The notes: generated from the letters alone by a model not told the origin. Shown: positions 23,428-33,304, counted from the stretch's first letter. The stretch is 64,000 bases of DNA from Pleurocapsa sp. PCC 7319 (GCF_000332195.1 NZ_KB235922.1:1423902-1487901); one strand, 5' to 3'. Translations and numbers: made by a program.

Positions 23428-25077
23428 ATGACACAGATACTTAGTAATATTTCGTCACTTGATCCTTTACTCTTAGCACAAGCTGGAGGTGGTAATCAGA
23501 TATCTAATCTGATTAATGGTAATTTGGGTTCTTCAGCATTAGGTGTACTCAAGGCAATTGTCATCCTGATTTTGGGTGTAATTGTGGCATCGATAGTCAA
23601 AGGAATCATTAAAAAGTTACTTAGCAGTACTGATATTGATAACCGTATAGCAGCTGCCGTCTCTGGACAAAGAGGAGGAGACTCCATTCCAATTGAAAAT
23701 TGGATTGCTACTTTGTTTTATTGGCTGATCATTTTGTTTGCAGTAGTAGCGTTTTTAGAGGCTCTTCAACTTGATGCTGTCTCAGATCCTATCAGAACAC
23801 TACTATCACAGATAACAGGGTCTTTGCCACTAATTCTTAAAGCAGCAGCTTTATTAGGTATTGCTTGGGTAGTAGCTACAATAGTCAAGACTATAGTTAC
23901 CAGAGGTTTAGGGGCTTTAAATATTGAGCAGCGTTTGGGTCTGGATACCGCAAGTTCTGCTGATTTTTCCTTAACTGATACTCTAGGTAATGCGCTATAT
24001 TGGTTTATTTTTCTGCTATTTTTACCAGCAGTTCTCAGCGCACTACAACTCAACGGAACTCTTCAGCCAATCCAAAATATGCTGGATGAAGTTCTGGCAA
24101 TGTTACCCAATATTTTAGGTGCAATAATTATAGGAGCTGTATTCTGGTTTATTGCCAATATTGTGAGACGCATTGTAAGCAACCTACTAGCTGCTACTGG
24201 AGTAGACAATATTGGTCGCAAAATTGGATTTTCTGGTGGAGCAGGGAAACAGTCTTTATCTTCAATTATTGGCACAGTAGTATTTGTACTAATTCTAATT
24301 CCAGGTATAATTTCTGCTTTAGAACAGCTGCAAATCAGTGCAATTTCTGAACCGGCGACAGATATGCTGAATCAGGTCCTAGACTTGATGCCTAAAATTT
24401 TTGCTGCGGGGGTTGTTTTAGCATTCTTCTATGTTGCGGGGCAATTTGTATCTGAATTTATCACTAATATTCTGACTAATATTGGCTTTAACAACTTGTT
24501 GCAATGGCTAGGAATCTCAACTGCAACTGATACTGGAGTTACACCTCCAAGCACGCCACCTTTAGGTGAGCCAATTGAATTGGGTATGGGTACAGAACAG
24601 CCTACAATGATCCAAACTCAACCTACAGTTGGTTCTAAAACCCCCTCGGAGTTAGTTGGATTGCTCGCTTTAGTGGGCATTATGTTAGTTGCTACTCTGA
24701 CGGCTGTAGATATCTTGGGTATTCCTGCCTTAGAAGATGTCTTTAGAATTATCTTAGCGATCGCGGGTCAAGTTTTAATCGGGATCATAGTGTTTGCTAT
24801 TGGTCTATACCTAGCAAATTTAGCTTTCAACCTAATTTTATCTTCTGGTACCTCTCAGTCCCGTTTATTAGCTCAATCTGCCCGCATTGCGATTATTACC
24901 TTAGTGGGAGCGATGGCGCTTAATCGTATGGGTATTGCACCGAACATCGTTAACCTAGCTTTTGGCTTGATTCTCGGTGGAATTGCCGTGGCGATCGCTC
25001 TGGCTTTTGGATTAGGTGGTCGAGAAGTTGCCAAAGAAGAGTTAAGGTCTTGGGTCAATTCATTCAAAGGAAAATAA
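23428..25077 (+). CDS. mechanosensitive ion channel-like protein with TM_helix repeats
   Basis: A 549-residue membrane protein. Four or five repeats each pair a hydrophobic helix with a small amphipathic segment (for example VLKAIVILILGVIVASIVKGIIKKLL, LKAAALLGIAWVVATIVKTIVTRGL, LGAIIIGAVFWFIANIVRRIVSNLL and AGVVLAFFYVAGQFVSEFITNIL). This is the conserved TM_helix domain of CmpX/YnaI-related proteins. The end, ALAFGLGGREVAKEELRSW, resembles the start of an MscS beta-domain that is otherwise missing. It probably responds to membrane tension or acts in osmotic adaptation. It is monocistronic with a good terminator after it. Confidence 0.82.
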   Translation: MTQILSNISSLDPLLLAQAGGGNQISNLINGNLGSSALGVLKAIVILILGVIVASIVKGIIKKLLSSTDIDNRIAAAVSGQRGGDSIPIENWIATLFYWLIILFAVVAFLEALQLDAVSDPIRTLLSQITGSLPLILKAAALLGIAWVVATIVKTIVTRGLGALNIEQRLGLDTASSADFSLTDTLGNALYWFIFLLFLPAVLSALQLNGTLQPIQNMLDEVLAMLPNILGAIIIGAVFWFIANIVRRIVSNLLAATGVDNIGRKIGFSGGAGKQSLSSIIGTVVFVLILIPGIISALEQLQISAISEPATDMLNQVLDLMPKIFAAGVVLAFFYVAGQFVSEFITNILTNIGFNNLLQWLGISTATDTGVTPPSTPPLGEPIELGMGTEQPTMIQTQPTVGSKTPSELVGLLALVGIMLVATLTAVDILGIPALEDVFRIILAIAGQVLIGIIVFAIGLYLANLAFNLILSSGTSQSRLLAQSARIAIITLVGAMALNRMGIAPNIVNLAFGLILGGIAVAIALAFGLGGREVAKEELRSWVNSFKGK

Positions 25078-25135
25078 GTCTCAAGGAAATTAGACCAGAG
25101 AAACAAACTCTCTTAAACAACTGAACATACTAAAG

Positions 25136-25172
25136 CTTCCAGTCAACTAATCAGTACTGGAAGTTTTTTATT
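25136..25172 (+). terminator. rho-independent terminator
   Basis: Stem CTTCCAGT / ACTGGAAG with a 12-nt loop and a T-rich tail, 59 bp after the channel-like gene. Confidence 0.85.
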
Positions 25173-25195
25173 TTTTAGTGCTGATAGCTGATAGC

Positions 25196-25466
25196 TATAG
25201 CTGTACAAAGTTATGTTAGGACAAGCAAATTTGCAGGCTTGTAAGTAGCAAGTAGAGGTGCGACCCCCTAAAGGATTCAGCAGTTGCTCATGGGGGAAAC
25301 CCCCAAGACCGCACTGCTTCACCGCGTCGACCTACGGCGTTTACCCAGGAGCGTTATCTGGGCAAGGGAATGCGCGACCGAAGGAAGTCCTTTAGGGCAC
25401 CTCCCGAAGGGCAAGTAGCAAGTATCAGTTTCAAAAAGTGTCCTAACCTAAATACGTAATGCTATA
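25196..25466. repeat. MITE-like element family I, copy c, split by a GC-rich palindromic repeat
   Basis: The left end TATAGCTGTACAAAG...TTAGGACAAG and right end TGTCCTAACC...TACGTAATGCTATA match family I. The centre (about 25256-25411) is a GC-rich mosaic containing CTCATGGGGGAAACCCCCAAG, also found near 56306. The insert is bordered on both sides by CAAGTAG (25249-25255 and 25412-25418). Confidence 0.7.
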
Positions 25467-25493
25467 GGAGCAAAGCTCCTTAAATTAAGAACA

Positions 25494-26273
25494 TTAAGAT
25501 GCTGGAAATTTCTGTTCTTGTACTTCTTCTCTAAAGTCATCTACAGCTTGAGTGATAACTTCTCTTAAGTTGACGTAAGATTTAGCAAAAGGAGGTTTTC
25601 TCCTAGATAACCCCAAGAAATCTGCTGTTACCAATACCTGACCATCACATTGATTTCCAGCACCAATACCTATGGTAGGGATGGGAATTTTAGTCGTAAT
25701 CGTGGCAGCTAGCTCACTAGGAATATGTTCTAAAACAATGGCAAATGCTCCTGCTTGAGCCAGGGCGATCGCCTGGTCGAGAATTAAATTAGCTTCATTG
25801 ACAGTTTTGCCCTGTTGCTTGTAGCCCAAAATCCGAAATGATTGAGGAGTTAAACCTACATGAGCCATTACTGGAATACCAATAGCGGTTAATTCGGCAA
25901 CAGTTTCCAGTACACGGGGATGTCCTCCTTCTAACTTAACGGCAGCAGCATTGGTTTCTTTGAGAACCCTTCCCGCTGCATTCATTGCTTGAGTTACGCT
26001 AGCCTGATAGCTCATAAAGGGTAAGTCACAGACAACTAGGGCGTGTTTGACGCCCTTACAGACAGCTTTGGCATGATGAATCATTTCATCCAAGGTAACG
26101 GGCAAGGTACTTGAGTAACCTAAACCTACCATTGCTAAGGAATCTCCCACCAAGATTATGTCTACTCCTGCTGCATCTAGTACTTGCGCCAGACTATAAT
26201 CCCAGGCAGTCAGAGAAATAATAGTTTTTTTTGACTGTTTAAATTGAGCTAACTGCTGTATTGTGATTGCCAT
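25494..26273 (-). CDS. panB: 3-methyl-2-oxobutanoate hydroxymethyltransferase
   Basis: 259 residues, the usual PanB length. It transfers a hydroxymethyl group from 5,10-methylene-THF to 2-oxoisovalerate, giving ketopantoate for pantothenate and CoA synthesis. Signature elements are [32 protein letters not shown] (metal-binding Asp), [26 protein letters not shown] and the catalytic Glu in FAIVLEHIP, then [17 protein letters not shown]. It is a single gene, divergent from the ABC ATPase with about 90 bp between starts. Confidence 0.96.
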   Translation of the reverse strand: MAITIQQLAQFKQSKKTIISLTAWDYSLAQVLDAAGVDIILVGDSLAMVGLGYSSTLPVTLDEMIHHAKAVCKGVKHALVVCDLPFMSYQASVTQAMNAAGRVLKETNAAAVKLEGGHPRVLETVAELTAIGIPVMAHVGLTPQSFRILGYKQQGKTVNEANLILDQAIALAQAGAFAIVLEHIPSELAATITTKIPIPTIGIGAGNQCDGQVLVTADFLGLSRRKPPFAKSYVNLREVITQAVDDFREEVQEQKFPAS

Positions 26274-26365
26274 TAGGATCTGAGCTGAATATAAACTAAA
26301 CTCTTATTGTTTATATTCCTATTGTAAAAGCTAAAAAAAAGAGTTATTGAGTGATCTATTAGAAC

Positions 26366-27430
26366 ATGGCACAACTAAAATTACAAAATCTGCAAAAGAA
26401 ATATCGTCCAGATGTAATTCCTGTCAAAGATATCTCTTTAGAAGTTAATGATGGTGAATTTCTAACTTTATTGGGTCCTTCGGGATGTGGAAAATCTACC
26501 TTACTACGCCTAATTGCAGGTTTAGAGCCTCCTACTAAAGGGCAGGTGTTTATTGGTGATGAAAATCTCAATAATGCTGCTCCAGGCGATCGCAATATGG
26601 CAATGGTATTTCAAAGCTATGCTCTCTATCCTCACATGACTGCCGGAGAAAATATTGCCACGGCTCTTAAACTACGCAAAATGCCTCAGGACGAGATTAA
26701 ACGCCGAGTTAATGATGCAGCTCACAAACTAGAGTTGACTAGTTTACTTAATCGCAAGCCAGGTCAGATGTCTGGGGGGCAAAGACAGAGAGTAGCTCTG
26801 GCTAGGGCGTTAGTGCGTGATCCAGAAGTATTTTTATTAGATGAGCCCTTAAGTAATTTGGATGCTCTGTTGCGGGAACAAGTAAGAGCTCAGTTAAAAC
26901 AGCTATTTAAAGACCAAAATAAACCCGTAGTCTATGTGACTCACGATCAAACTGAGGCTATGACTCTTTCAACCAAGGTGGCGGTCTTAAATCAGGGGTT
27001 AATCCAGCAATTAGATCCTCCCAGCCGCATCTATTCTCATCCGGCTAATGAGTTTGTTGCCAGCTTTGTTGGAAGCCCCCAAATGAATTTATTAACTCTA
27101 CAATGCGAAGATAATCAGGCAATTTTAGGCAGACATAAGCTTGATATCTCTAATTTGGGAAAACAACTTACTCAGGTTGTCTTTGGTATTCGACCTGAAG
27201 ATGTCCATCTTGCTCATTCAGAAGAAGAGCCAAGTATTATGGGTCAAGTATATTTGGTTGAGCAGTTGGGTAAAGACAACTTGGTCAGTGTTAAACTTCA
27301 AAACTCTGAGATAACCATTAGAGCATTGTTACCAGGCGATAAGCAGTGGGAAAATAAAACAATTCCCTTGGCAATAAAGCCCGATAAAATTCATTGGTTT
27401 GATATTGATTCAGGCGATCGCCTTAACTGA
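26366..27430 (+). CDS. sugar/polyol-type ABC transporter ATPase (MalK/UgpC family)
   Basis: A 354-residue ATPase of the CUT1 class. It shows Walker A GPSGCGKST, Q-loop FQSYALYPHMT, signature SGGQRQRVALARAL, Walker B VFLLDEPLSNLDA and switch His YVTHDQTEAM. The C-terminal half (about residues 240-354) is the regulatory TOBE/MalK domain (FGIRPEDVHL). No permease or binding-protein genes are adjacent, so it is likely a stand-alone ATPase shared by several importers, as is common in cyanobacteria. Its 3' end overlaps the convergent radical SAM gene by 8 bp. Confidence 0.9.
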   Translation: MAQLKLQNLQKKYRPDVIPVKDISLEVNDGEFLTLLGPSGCGKSTLLRLIAGLEPPTKGQVFIGDENLNNAAPGDRNMAMVFQSYALYPHMTAGENIATALKLRKMPQDEIKRRVNDAAHKLELTSLLNRKPGQMSGGQRQRVALARALVRDPEVFLLDEPLSNLDALLREQVRAQLKQLFKDQNKPVVYVTHDQTEAMTLSTKVAVLNQGLIQQLDPPSRIYSHPANEFVASFVGSPQMNLLTLQCEDNQAILGRHKLDISNLGKQLTQVVFGIRPEDVHLAHSEEEPSIMGQVYLVEQLGKDNLVSVKLQNSEITIRALLPGDKQWENKTIPLAIKPDKIHWFDIDSGDRLN

Positions 27431-28976
27431 TCATACTCTTCTCTTTAGGTCGAGAAGCCATATAATTGGCAAGCTGAGTAGTAATTTGCTCTCTGACGAT
27501 CTGACGATATTCAGTAAAGTGTTCTAAATAAGCACAAAGAGTTAGATAAATTTCAATTTGACGTGGTTTTTTTAGTATTACTCGAATCAGATTACGCCAA
27601 AATAGCCCACGAGTCTCAGCAAGAATACCTTGTTTGGTCAAGATTAAGCATAATGCCCTAATTGTCTTCCAACTTGGTCTGAGGGATTTAGCATTCTTGG
27701 CATCACCTAACTTCATGTAATAGCGAAAAATTCGATCTAGATAATTTGCTGGATCGTACAGTTTCCAAAAGGCATTGACATATTCAGTCGCAATGTCTTC
27801 AATTGCTCTGGTAGGAACAAAGTTCATCAAGGTCGTCTGATTAATATTTGCTCCTGAGTTGAGCAATCTACCTTCTTTTTCTAACCGATGCCAAAGAGCC
27901 GTACTGGGTAATGCTTGGAGCATACTAAACATTGCCAGGGGAATTTCGGTTTGTTCCACAAACTGCACTATGCGATCGCCAGCTTGGGGTTTCTCTCCAT
28001 CAAAGCCGATGATAAACCCAGCCATAACCTGCATACCAGCCTTGGTAATTTTATCAATGGACTCAGTCAGAGGATCGCGAGTGTTCTGGAATTTACTAGT
28101 CAGAGTTAAGCTATCTTGGTCTGGAGTCTCGATTCCTAAAAAGACTTTTTTGAAGTTACATTCCACCATCAGTTTAAGTAACTCATCATCTTGGGCTAAA
28201 TCTACCGACGCTTCTGTGGTTATACCAAAAGGATATTTTTTTTCTGCCATCCAAACCTTTAATTCTTTAAGCAATAATTTAACGTTGCGCTTATTGCCAA
28301 TAAAATTATCATCCACCATAAATACTGCACCACGCCAACCTAAATCGTAGATACAGTCTAATTCTGCTAATAGTTGTTGCGGAGTTTTAGTCCGAGGTTT
28401 ACGTCCATAAAGGACAATGATGTCACAAAATTCACATTGGAATGGACAGCCACGAGAAAACTGCACCGACATATTATCATAGGCATCAAGCTCCAAAAGA
28501 TCGTAACGGGGAATAGGCGTTTCTGTGACGGCTGGTTTTTCTGTTGCTCGAAAAAGGCCTTGGCGATCGCCACGCTCAAGAGCAGCTACAAACATTGGTA
28601 AGGTTATTTCTCCCTCGTCTAAAACTAAGAAATCAGCATTAGCTGCTTGTACCTCTTGAGGAGAAGTAGTGGCATAAGGACCACCAACAGCTACTAATTT
28701 CCCCTTGCGTTTAGCCGTTGCTACTTGCGCTAAGAGATCATCTTTCTGGACAATCATACCGGAAATAATTACTAACTCAGCCCAATCCCAATCCGAATCA
28801 GTAATTTCTCTAATATTATGATCAACTAGTCTGAATTCCCACTCTTGAGGCAAGATGGCCGCTACAGTAATTAAACCCAAGGGTGGCATCAGAGCTTTAC
28901 AGTTCAACAACGCTAGAGTTTTCTCAAATGACCAGAAACTTTGGGGAAATATAGGATATAACAATAAAGCCCGCAT
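27423..28976 (-). CDS. B12-binding radical SAM protein (DUF4070 type)
   Basis: 517 residues. The N-terminal B12-binding-like Rossmann domain (about 1-140, with MPPLGLITVAAILP and VAVGGPYATTSP) is followed by the radical SAM core with SRGCPFQCEFCDI (the CxxxCxxC cluster site), then the DUF4070 region (YVNAFWKLYDPANYLDRIFRYY). It resembles the HpnP/HpnH-neighbour and bacteriochlorophyll-type class that alkylates or rearranges hydrophobic substrates, but I cannot assign the substrate. The N-terminal B12 domain lacks a clear DxHxxG, so cobalamin binding may be base-on/His-off or lost. Confidence 0.85.
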   Translation of the reverse strand: MRALLLYPIFPQSFWSFEKTLALLNCKALMPPLGLITVAAILPQEWEFRLVDHNIREITDSDWDWAELVIISGMIVQKDDLLAQVATAKRKGKLVAVGGPYATTSPQEVQAANADFLVLDEGEITLPMFVAALERGDRQGLFRATEKPAVTETPIPRYDLLELDAYDNMSVQFSRGCPFQCEFCDIIVLYGRKPRTKTPQQLLAELDCIYDLGWRGAVFMVDDNFIGNKRNVKLLLKELKVWMAEKKYPFGITTEASVDLAQDDELLKLMVECNFKKVFLGIETPDQDSLTLTSKFQNTRDPLTESIDKITKAGMQVMAGFIIGFDGEKPQAGDRIVQFVEQTEIPLAMFSMLQALPSTALWHRLEKEGRLLNSGANINQTTLMNFVPTRAIEDIATEYVNAFWKLYDPANYLDRIFRYYMKLGDAKNAKSLRPSWKTIRALCLILTKQGILAETRGLFWRNLIRVILKKPRQIEIYLTLCAYLEHFTEYRQIVREQITTQLANYMASRPKEKSMIS

Positions 28977-29211
28977 ATATGTGTTGCCTCAAATAACAAA
29001 TTAAAGCTATCTAAGCTTATCCTGTTCACTAAGGCAAATATTGTTAAACGTTTATGTAGTTCTCTCTAAACTGTTTTTTTGGCTAGTTGATTGACGTTAC
29101 TGATTTTTTTTGGTAATACATTATTTGAAAATGGTAGTTCATAATACATAGATTAATTACAAGGCAATTTAATATCTTCAAACAAAACTATGATTATTCA
29201 TTGAGGCTTAT

Positions 29212-29898
29212 ATGATATTTAGGCAGCTATTTGATCGTGAATCTAGTACATATAGTTATTTGATTGCCGATCCTGACACTAAAACAGCTATTTTGGTTGA
29301 CTCAGTTTTAGAACAAGTAGAACATGAGCTTAAGTTGCTAGAAGAACTAAATCTCACTCTCAAATTCTGTTTAGAAACCCATATTCATGCCGATCATATT
29401 ACTGGTACGGATAAATTACGCCAATTAACAGGCTGTGAGGGAATTGTCCCTACAAATGCTGCTGTTAACTGCGCTGATAGTTTTATTCAAGATCGAGAAA
29501 TAATTAAACTGGGTAATATTGAAATCCAAGCTATTGAAACTAAAGGACATACGGATAGCCATATGGCTTATCTAGTTAATCAAGACAGAGTCTTGACTGG
29601 TGATGCCCTTCTAATTCGTGGCTGTGGGCGTACCGATTTCCAAAATGGAGATGCTGGTCAGCTCTATGATTCGGTAACGAACAGATTATTTACTTTAGCC
29701 GATCATATTCTGGTCTATCCTGCTCATGATTATCATGGTCGAACTGTATCTACTATCGGTGAAGAAAAACATTTGAATCCTCGCTTTAAAGCACGCGATC
29801 GCCAAAGTTTTATTGAGTTAATGAGTAACTTAGATCTCTCCTATCCCCGAAAAATGATGGAAGCCGTACCTGCTAATCAAGGCTGTGGCAAAGTATAG
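29212..29898 (+). CDS. persulfide dioxygenase-like MBL-fold hydrolase
   Basis: A 228-residue metallo-beta-lactamase-fold protein close to ETHE1, which oxidises glutathione persulfide to sulfite. Metal ligands are ETHIHADH (about residues 56-63), KGHTDSH and the later TGDALLIRGCGRTDFQ and YPAHDYHGR. LNPRFKARDRQSFIELMSNL and the C-terminal YPRKMMEAVPANQ are the ETHE1-type tail. The stop codon TAG lies inside the terminal repeat of the family I element that begins at 29894, so the last residues (CGKV) abut the insertion. Confidence 0.88.
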   Translation: MIFRQLFDRESSTYSYLIADPDTKTAILVDSVLEQVEHELKLLEELNLTLKFCLETHIHADHITGTDKLRQLTGCEGIVPTNAAVNCADSFIQDREIIKLGNIEIQAIETKGHTDSHMAYLVNQDRVLTGDALLIRGCGRTDFQNGDAGQLYDSVTNRLFTLADHILVYPAHDYHGRTVSTIGEEKHLNPRFKARDRQSFIELMSNLDLSYPRKMMEAVPANQGCGKV

Positions 29899-30006
29899 CC
29901 GTACAAAGTTGTATTAGGACAAGTTTATTTGATTGCTCGTAAGTAACAAGTAACGAGTAACGAGTAACGAGTAATGAGTGTCCTAATGTAAGTCCGTATT
30001 GCTATA
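29894..30006. repeat. MITE-like element family I, copy d
   Basis: 113 bp: TATAGCCGTACAAAG...TTAGGACAAG, then GCTCGTAAGTAAC plus GTAACGA heptamers, then TGTCCTAATG...GTATTGCTATA. Its reverse complement matches 30376-30481 closely. Confidence 0.85.
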
Positions 30007-30375
30007 TCTACGCCAAGTGTAGAATACGAATTAAGTCAATCTCAGCACATAACGCCAATAACTAATTTCTAAACTCCTTATATCTGTACTTGTTATACCT
30101 CTTACGTGAATTAAACTCGTCATTTCAAGTACGAATTAGCTAGCAAAGTAGATATTTTGACTAAACTTTAGTTACGAAGGGGTTTGGGGAAGCCGTCACT
30201 TCCCCAACTGGGGGTCTGGGGGAAAGTTCCCCCAGAGATAAATATAGTTTTGAAAGATAAATTAACAACAAGATAGTTCAGAATTAAGCATTATTAATTC
30301 AAATCAAGCGTGTTATAGATATTTAAGCTTAGCTAATTTACTCTGCAAAACCAGACAAAATAGGTTATCAAGATA
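30007..30375. other. gene-free spacer between two inverted MITE copies
   Basis: 369 bp without a gene. It contains GC-rich inverted repeats at about 30178-30235 (GGGGAAG...CTTCCCC and GGGGGAAAGTTCCCCC). The two flanking family I copies could pair to form a large stem with this spacer as loop. Confidence 0.6.
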
Positions 30376-30481
30376 TATAGCAATACGAAGTTTTATTAGG
30401 ACACTCATTACTCGTTACTCGTTACTCATTACTTACGAGCAATCAAATAAACTTGTCCTAACGTAACTTTGTACGGCTATA
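30376..30481. repeat. MITE-like element family I, copy e (inverted to copy d)
   Basis: 106 bp with the same landmarks in opposite orientation. It ends 21 bp before the murT ATG, so it probably carries or displaces the murT promoter region. Confidence 0.85.
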
Positions 30482-30502
30482 TGTTCTGCTCAACAATATA
30501 CG

Positions 30503-31849
30503 ATGCAACTATTAGATAAAATTCGTTTAGGTTTGGCTGTAGGAGTGGCAAAAACTGTTACGGGGATAGTTAGGTCACTGCGTTTGGGCGCAGCTTCAGT
30601 ATTACCAGGAGAAATATCTCGTCGTCTTCACCCTAAATTGCTACCACTCTTATTTGAACAAGTAAGTAATGGTGTGATTTTGGTAGTGGGGACAAATGGT
30701 AAAACCACAACTTCTTTGTTGTTAAAACAAATTTTAGCTGATTCTGGTTTTCAAGTGGTGCATAACTCCAGTGGTGCTAATCTTATCAATGGCTTGATTA
30801 CAGCCCTCTTAAATAGTACAGACATCACAGGTAAACTCTCTGCCGACTTTGCCATCCTGGAAGTAGATGAGAATATCTTACCGTTGCTATTAAAAGACTG
30901 TCAGCCGAAGTATATTCTAGCTCTCAATTTATTTCGCGATCAATTAGATAGATACGGAGAAGTCGATACGATTGCTCAACGTTGGGCTAAGGCGATCGCA
31001 CCATTACCAAAAGACACAACGATTATTTTGAATGCTGACGATCCCACTCTTTCTAGCCTCGGACAACAGCTTCCTCAAAAAGTTCTCTATTTTGGACTAA
31101 ATGAACCAGAATTGTATCTTGAGGAAATACCCCATGCCGTCGATTCAATTTATTGTCCTCGTTGTGGACACCTTTTAGATTATCAGGGAGTTTATTTATC
31201 TCATTTAGGGGATTATCAATGTCCGAGCTGTGGTTTTACTAAAAGTAAAACATCATTAGATAGCCAAGAATATCCTCAAATTCTCATCGGTGTTTACAAC
31301 AAATACAATACGTTATCGGCAAGCTTGTTGGCTCAAGAAATTGGCATTGAAACTAATGATATTTTTAGTACCATCAAAAACTTTAAAGCCGCATTTGGTC
31401 GTGCCGAAGAATTAGAAATTGACAATAAACAAGTGCGGATTTTATTGTCCAAAAACCCTGTAGGTATGAATGAAACTATTAGAGCAGTAAATAATATTAA
31501 GAAGACAGGAAAATCAAATGTAACTCTATTAGTATTAAATGATCGTATTCCTGATGGTACTGATGTTTCTTGGATTTGGGATGTGGATACAGAAGAATTA
31601 GTTAAGCTAGGAGGAACTTTAGTTGTCAGTGGCGATCGCACTTACGATATGGCATTACGATTAACCTATAGTTCTGAAGAAATTGCAACTGAGAGAACTA
31701 ATTTCAAACTGGTAGTTAAAGAGGATCTGCAACAGGCGATTAATGCTGCTTTAGAATTCACTCCAGAAACAGAAACTTTGCATATTATTCCTACTTATTC
31801 GGCGATGTTAGAAGTTAGAGAAATTCTTGTCGGACGCAAAATTCTCTAA
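30503..31849 (+). CDS. murT: lipid II isoglutaminyl synthase subunit MurT-like Mur ligase
   Basis: 448 residues: Mur ligase central domain with P-loop VVGTNGKTTTS, then a MurT-type zinc ribbon (CPRCGHLLDYQGVYLSHLGDYQCPSCG) and a C-terminal DUF1727 domain (NPVGMNETIRAV...IPDGTDVSWIWDVD). With GatD, MurT amidates D-Glu of lipid II. No gatD follows: the next gene is a convergent superoxide dismutase, and none occurs elsewhere in the window. It starts 21 bp after the family I element copy e, with no clear Shine-Dalgarno sequence. Confidence 0.9.
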   Translation: MQLLDKIRLGLAVGVAKTVTGIVRSLRLGAASVLPGEISRRLHPKLLPLLFEQVSNGVILVVGTNGKTTTSLLLKQILADSGFQVVHNSSGANLINGLITALLNSTDITGKLSADFAILEVDENILPLLLKDCQPKYILALNLFRDQLDRYGEVDTIAQRWAKAIAPLPKDTTIILNADDPTLSSLGQQLPQKVLYFGLNEPELYLEEIPHAVDSIYCPRCGHLLDYQGVYLSHLGDYQCPSCGFTKSKTSLDSQEYPQILIGVYNKYNTLSASLLAQEIGIETNDIFSTIKNFKAAFGRAEELEIDNKQVRILLSKNPVGMNETIRAVNNIKKTGKSNVTLLVLNDRIPDGTDVSWIWDVDTEELVKLGGTLVVSGDRTYDMALRLTYSSEEIATERTNFKLVVKEDLQQAINAALEFTPETETLHIIPTYSAMLEVREILVGRKIL

Positions 31850-31874
31850 TTAAACTCTTTAATTGAAATCTTAT

Positions 31875-32594
31875 CTAAGCGATCGCCTGTTGATAACGTC
31901 TATTTACCTCATCCCAGTTAACAACATTCCACCAATTCTCGATATATTTACCCCGTTCGTTACGATAGTTCAAATAGTAGGCGTGTTCCCAAACATCAAG
32001 TCCCATGACAGGGTACATGCCCTCCATCAGAGGACTGTCTTGATTAGGAGTCATGATTACCTTTAGCTGCTGGTCTGGATCTAAAACCAGCCAAGCCCAA
32101 CCGCTACCAAACTGTTTACTACCAGCCTCGCTGAATTGTTCTTTAAATGCTGCAAAACTACCAAAAGAAGCTGCAATTGCTTCGGCGATCGCTCCCGTAG
32201 GTTCTCCACCACCATCAGGACTCATAATTTCCCAGAACATTTTATGGTTGACATAACCACCACCATTATTACGAACCGTAGTGGCAACATCTTGGGGTAC
32301 ACTCTCAATTGTTCGTAATATATCTTCAGGAGATTTACTGGCTAATTCTGGATATTGGCTAACTGCTTTATTAAAATTCTTGGTATAACCGGCATGATGC
32401 TTATCATGATGAAATTTCATTGTTTCAGCATCAATGTAGGGTTCAAGAGCATCATAATCGTAAGGTAAAGGTGGTAATTCGAAAGGACCTTGAAGGTCAT
32501 CTTCTGCCAAAGCGATATCACCGAATTTTCCGAAAAGAGCGACGATACTTCCAGACCCTAAAAGAAATAGGAATTTACGACGATTAGAGTTCAT
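31875..32594 (-). CDS. sodA: Tat-exported Fe/Mn superoxide dismutase
   Basis: 239 residues. A twin-arginine signal, [22 protein letters not shown], precedes a normal Fe/Mn SOD. Metal ligands are the His in the [11 protein letters not shown] region, His in NHKMFWE, and Asp and His in [25 protein letters not shown] and TPNQDSPL favour the Mn-type. It detoxifies superoxide in the periplasm or thylakoid lumen. It is convergent with murT. The metal preference is inferred from motifs only. Confidence 0.9.
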   Translation of the reverse strand: MNSNRRKFLFLLGSGSIVALFGKFGDIALAEDDLQGPFELPPLPYDYDALEPYIDAETMKFHHDKHHAGYTKNFNKAVSQYPELASKSPEDILRTIESVPQDVATTVRNNGGGYVNHKMFWEIMSPDGGGEPTGAIAEAIAASFGSFAAFKEQFSEAGSKQFGSGWAWLVLDPDQQLKVIMTPNQDSPLMEGMYPVMGLDVWEHAYYLNYRNERGKYIENWWNVVNWDEVNRRYQQAIA

Positions 32595-32756
32595 ATAGAA
32601 TCAAACTACTTTAAAATTACATTTTATAGATACTTATAACGAGCGTAATGTAGCTTTAAACAAGAATTTATGAAGCTTTGAACAAGAAAATGTTTCTAAA
32701 ATCTAAACTTCAACTATCTATAGCTAATAATCTAGAAAGTCAAGATACTTGTAGAC

Positions 32757-33212
32757 CTAGAAATAGCGTAGTTGTACTTGTAAATTAGTTTCTGCACCCG
32801 TAACTAATACTGCGGAATCTCCAAAACTGGGAGAACTTGTTTTAATTTCTGGGTTTTGAGAAAAACCAAATCCTTCCTTGGGAATGCCCAAAAAATTACG
32901 ATTTAGTTCGCCATCTCCATTAAGATCGTGGAATACAGCTAGGGCATAAGTACCAAGATGTAAATCTTCAATTATTAATGTTGGCGATCGCTCTTGAACA
33001 GAAATACATTTTGCTTGTAAGGTATTGTCGCTACTATCGGGAAATCCTTTGTTACTGGCAAAAAGGCTAAAGCAAATCTGTCCTTTTGTTTCTTTCAAGC
33101 CTTCAATTTGCACTTTCATAATACTATTGGCAATACTACTGTGAACTTGTGGCGGAAAGCATAAATATCCTCCTATAGTTAGCAGCAGTAGACTAGCCGA
33201 CCATCGTTTCAT
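32757..33212 (-). CDS. DUF2141 exported protein
   Basis: 151 residues with an N-terminal signal peptide (about 1-25) and a DUF2141 domain containing GQICFSLFASNKGFP, LGTYALAVFHDLNGDGELNRNFLGIPKEGFGFSQNP, an Asp/Asn-rich calcium-like loop and a conserved turn. Exported beta-sandwich proteins of this family have no firm function. Its neighbour downstream on the same strand is the Tat-exported superoxide dismutase, and the 258-aa gene lies upstream on that strand, but the 92-bp and 162-bp gaps leave co-transcription uncertain. Confidence 0.75.
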   Translation of the reverse strand: MKRWSASLLLLTIGGYLCFPPQVHSSIANSIMKVQIEGLKETKGQICFSLFASNKGFPDSSDNTLQAKCISVQERSPTLIIEDLHLGTYALAVFHDLNGDGELNRNFLGIPKEGFGFSQNPEIKTSSPSFGDSAVLVTGAETNLQVQLRYF

Positions 33213-33267
33213 AATTAATTATTCCTTATTAATTATTCCTTTGTTAATGAAGTAGTTAAATTAAATA

Positions 33268-33302
33268 GGTGATTGTTTTATTTAAAAATAAAATAATCAC
33301 CC
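33268..33302 (-). terminator. hairpin after the 258-aa gene
   Basis: Long AT-rich inverted repeat AGGTGATTGTTTTATTT / AAATAAAATAATCACC, directly behind the stop of the minus-strand gene at 33305. Likely terminator, though the T-run is short. Confidence 0.5.
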
Positions 33303-33304
33303 TG

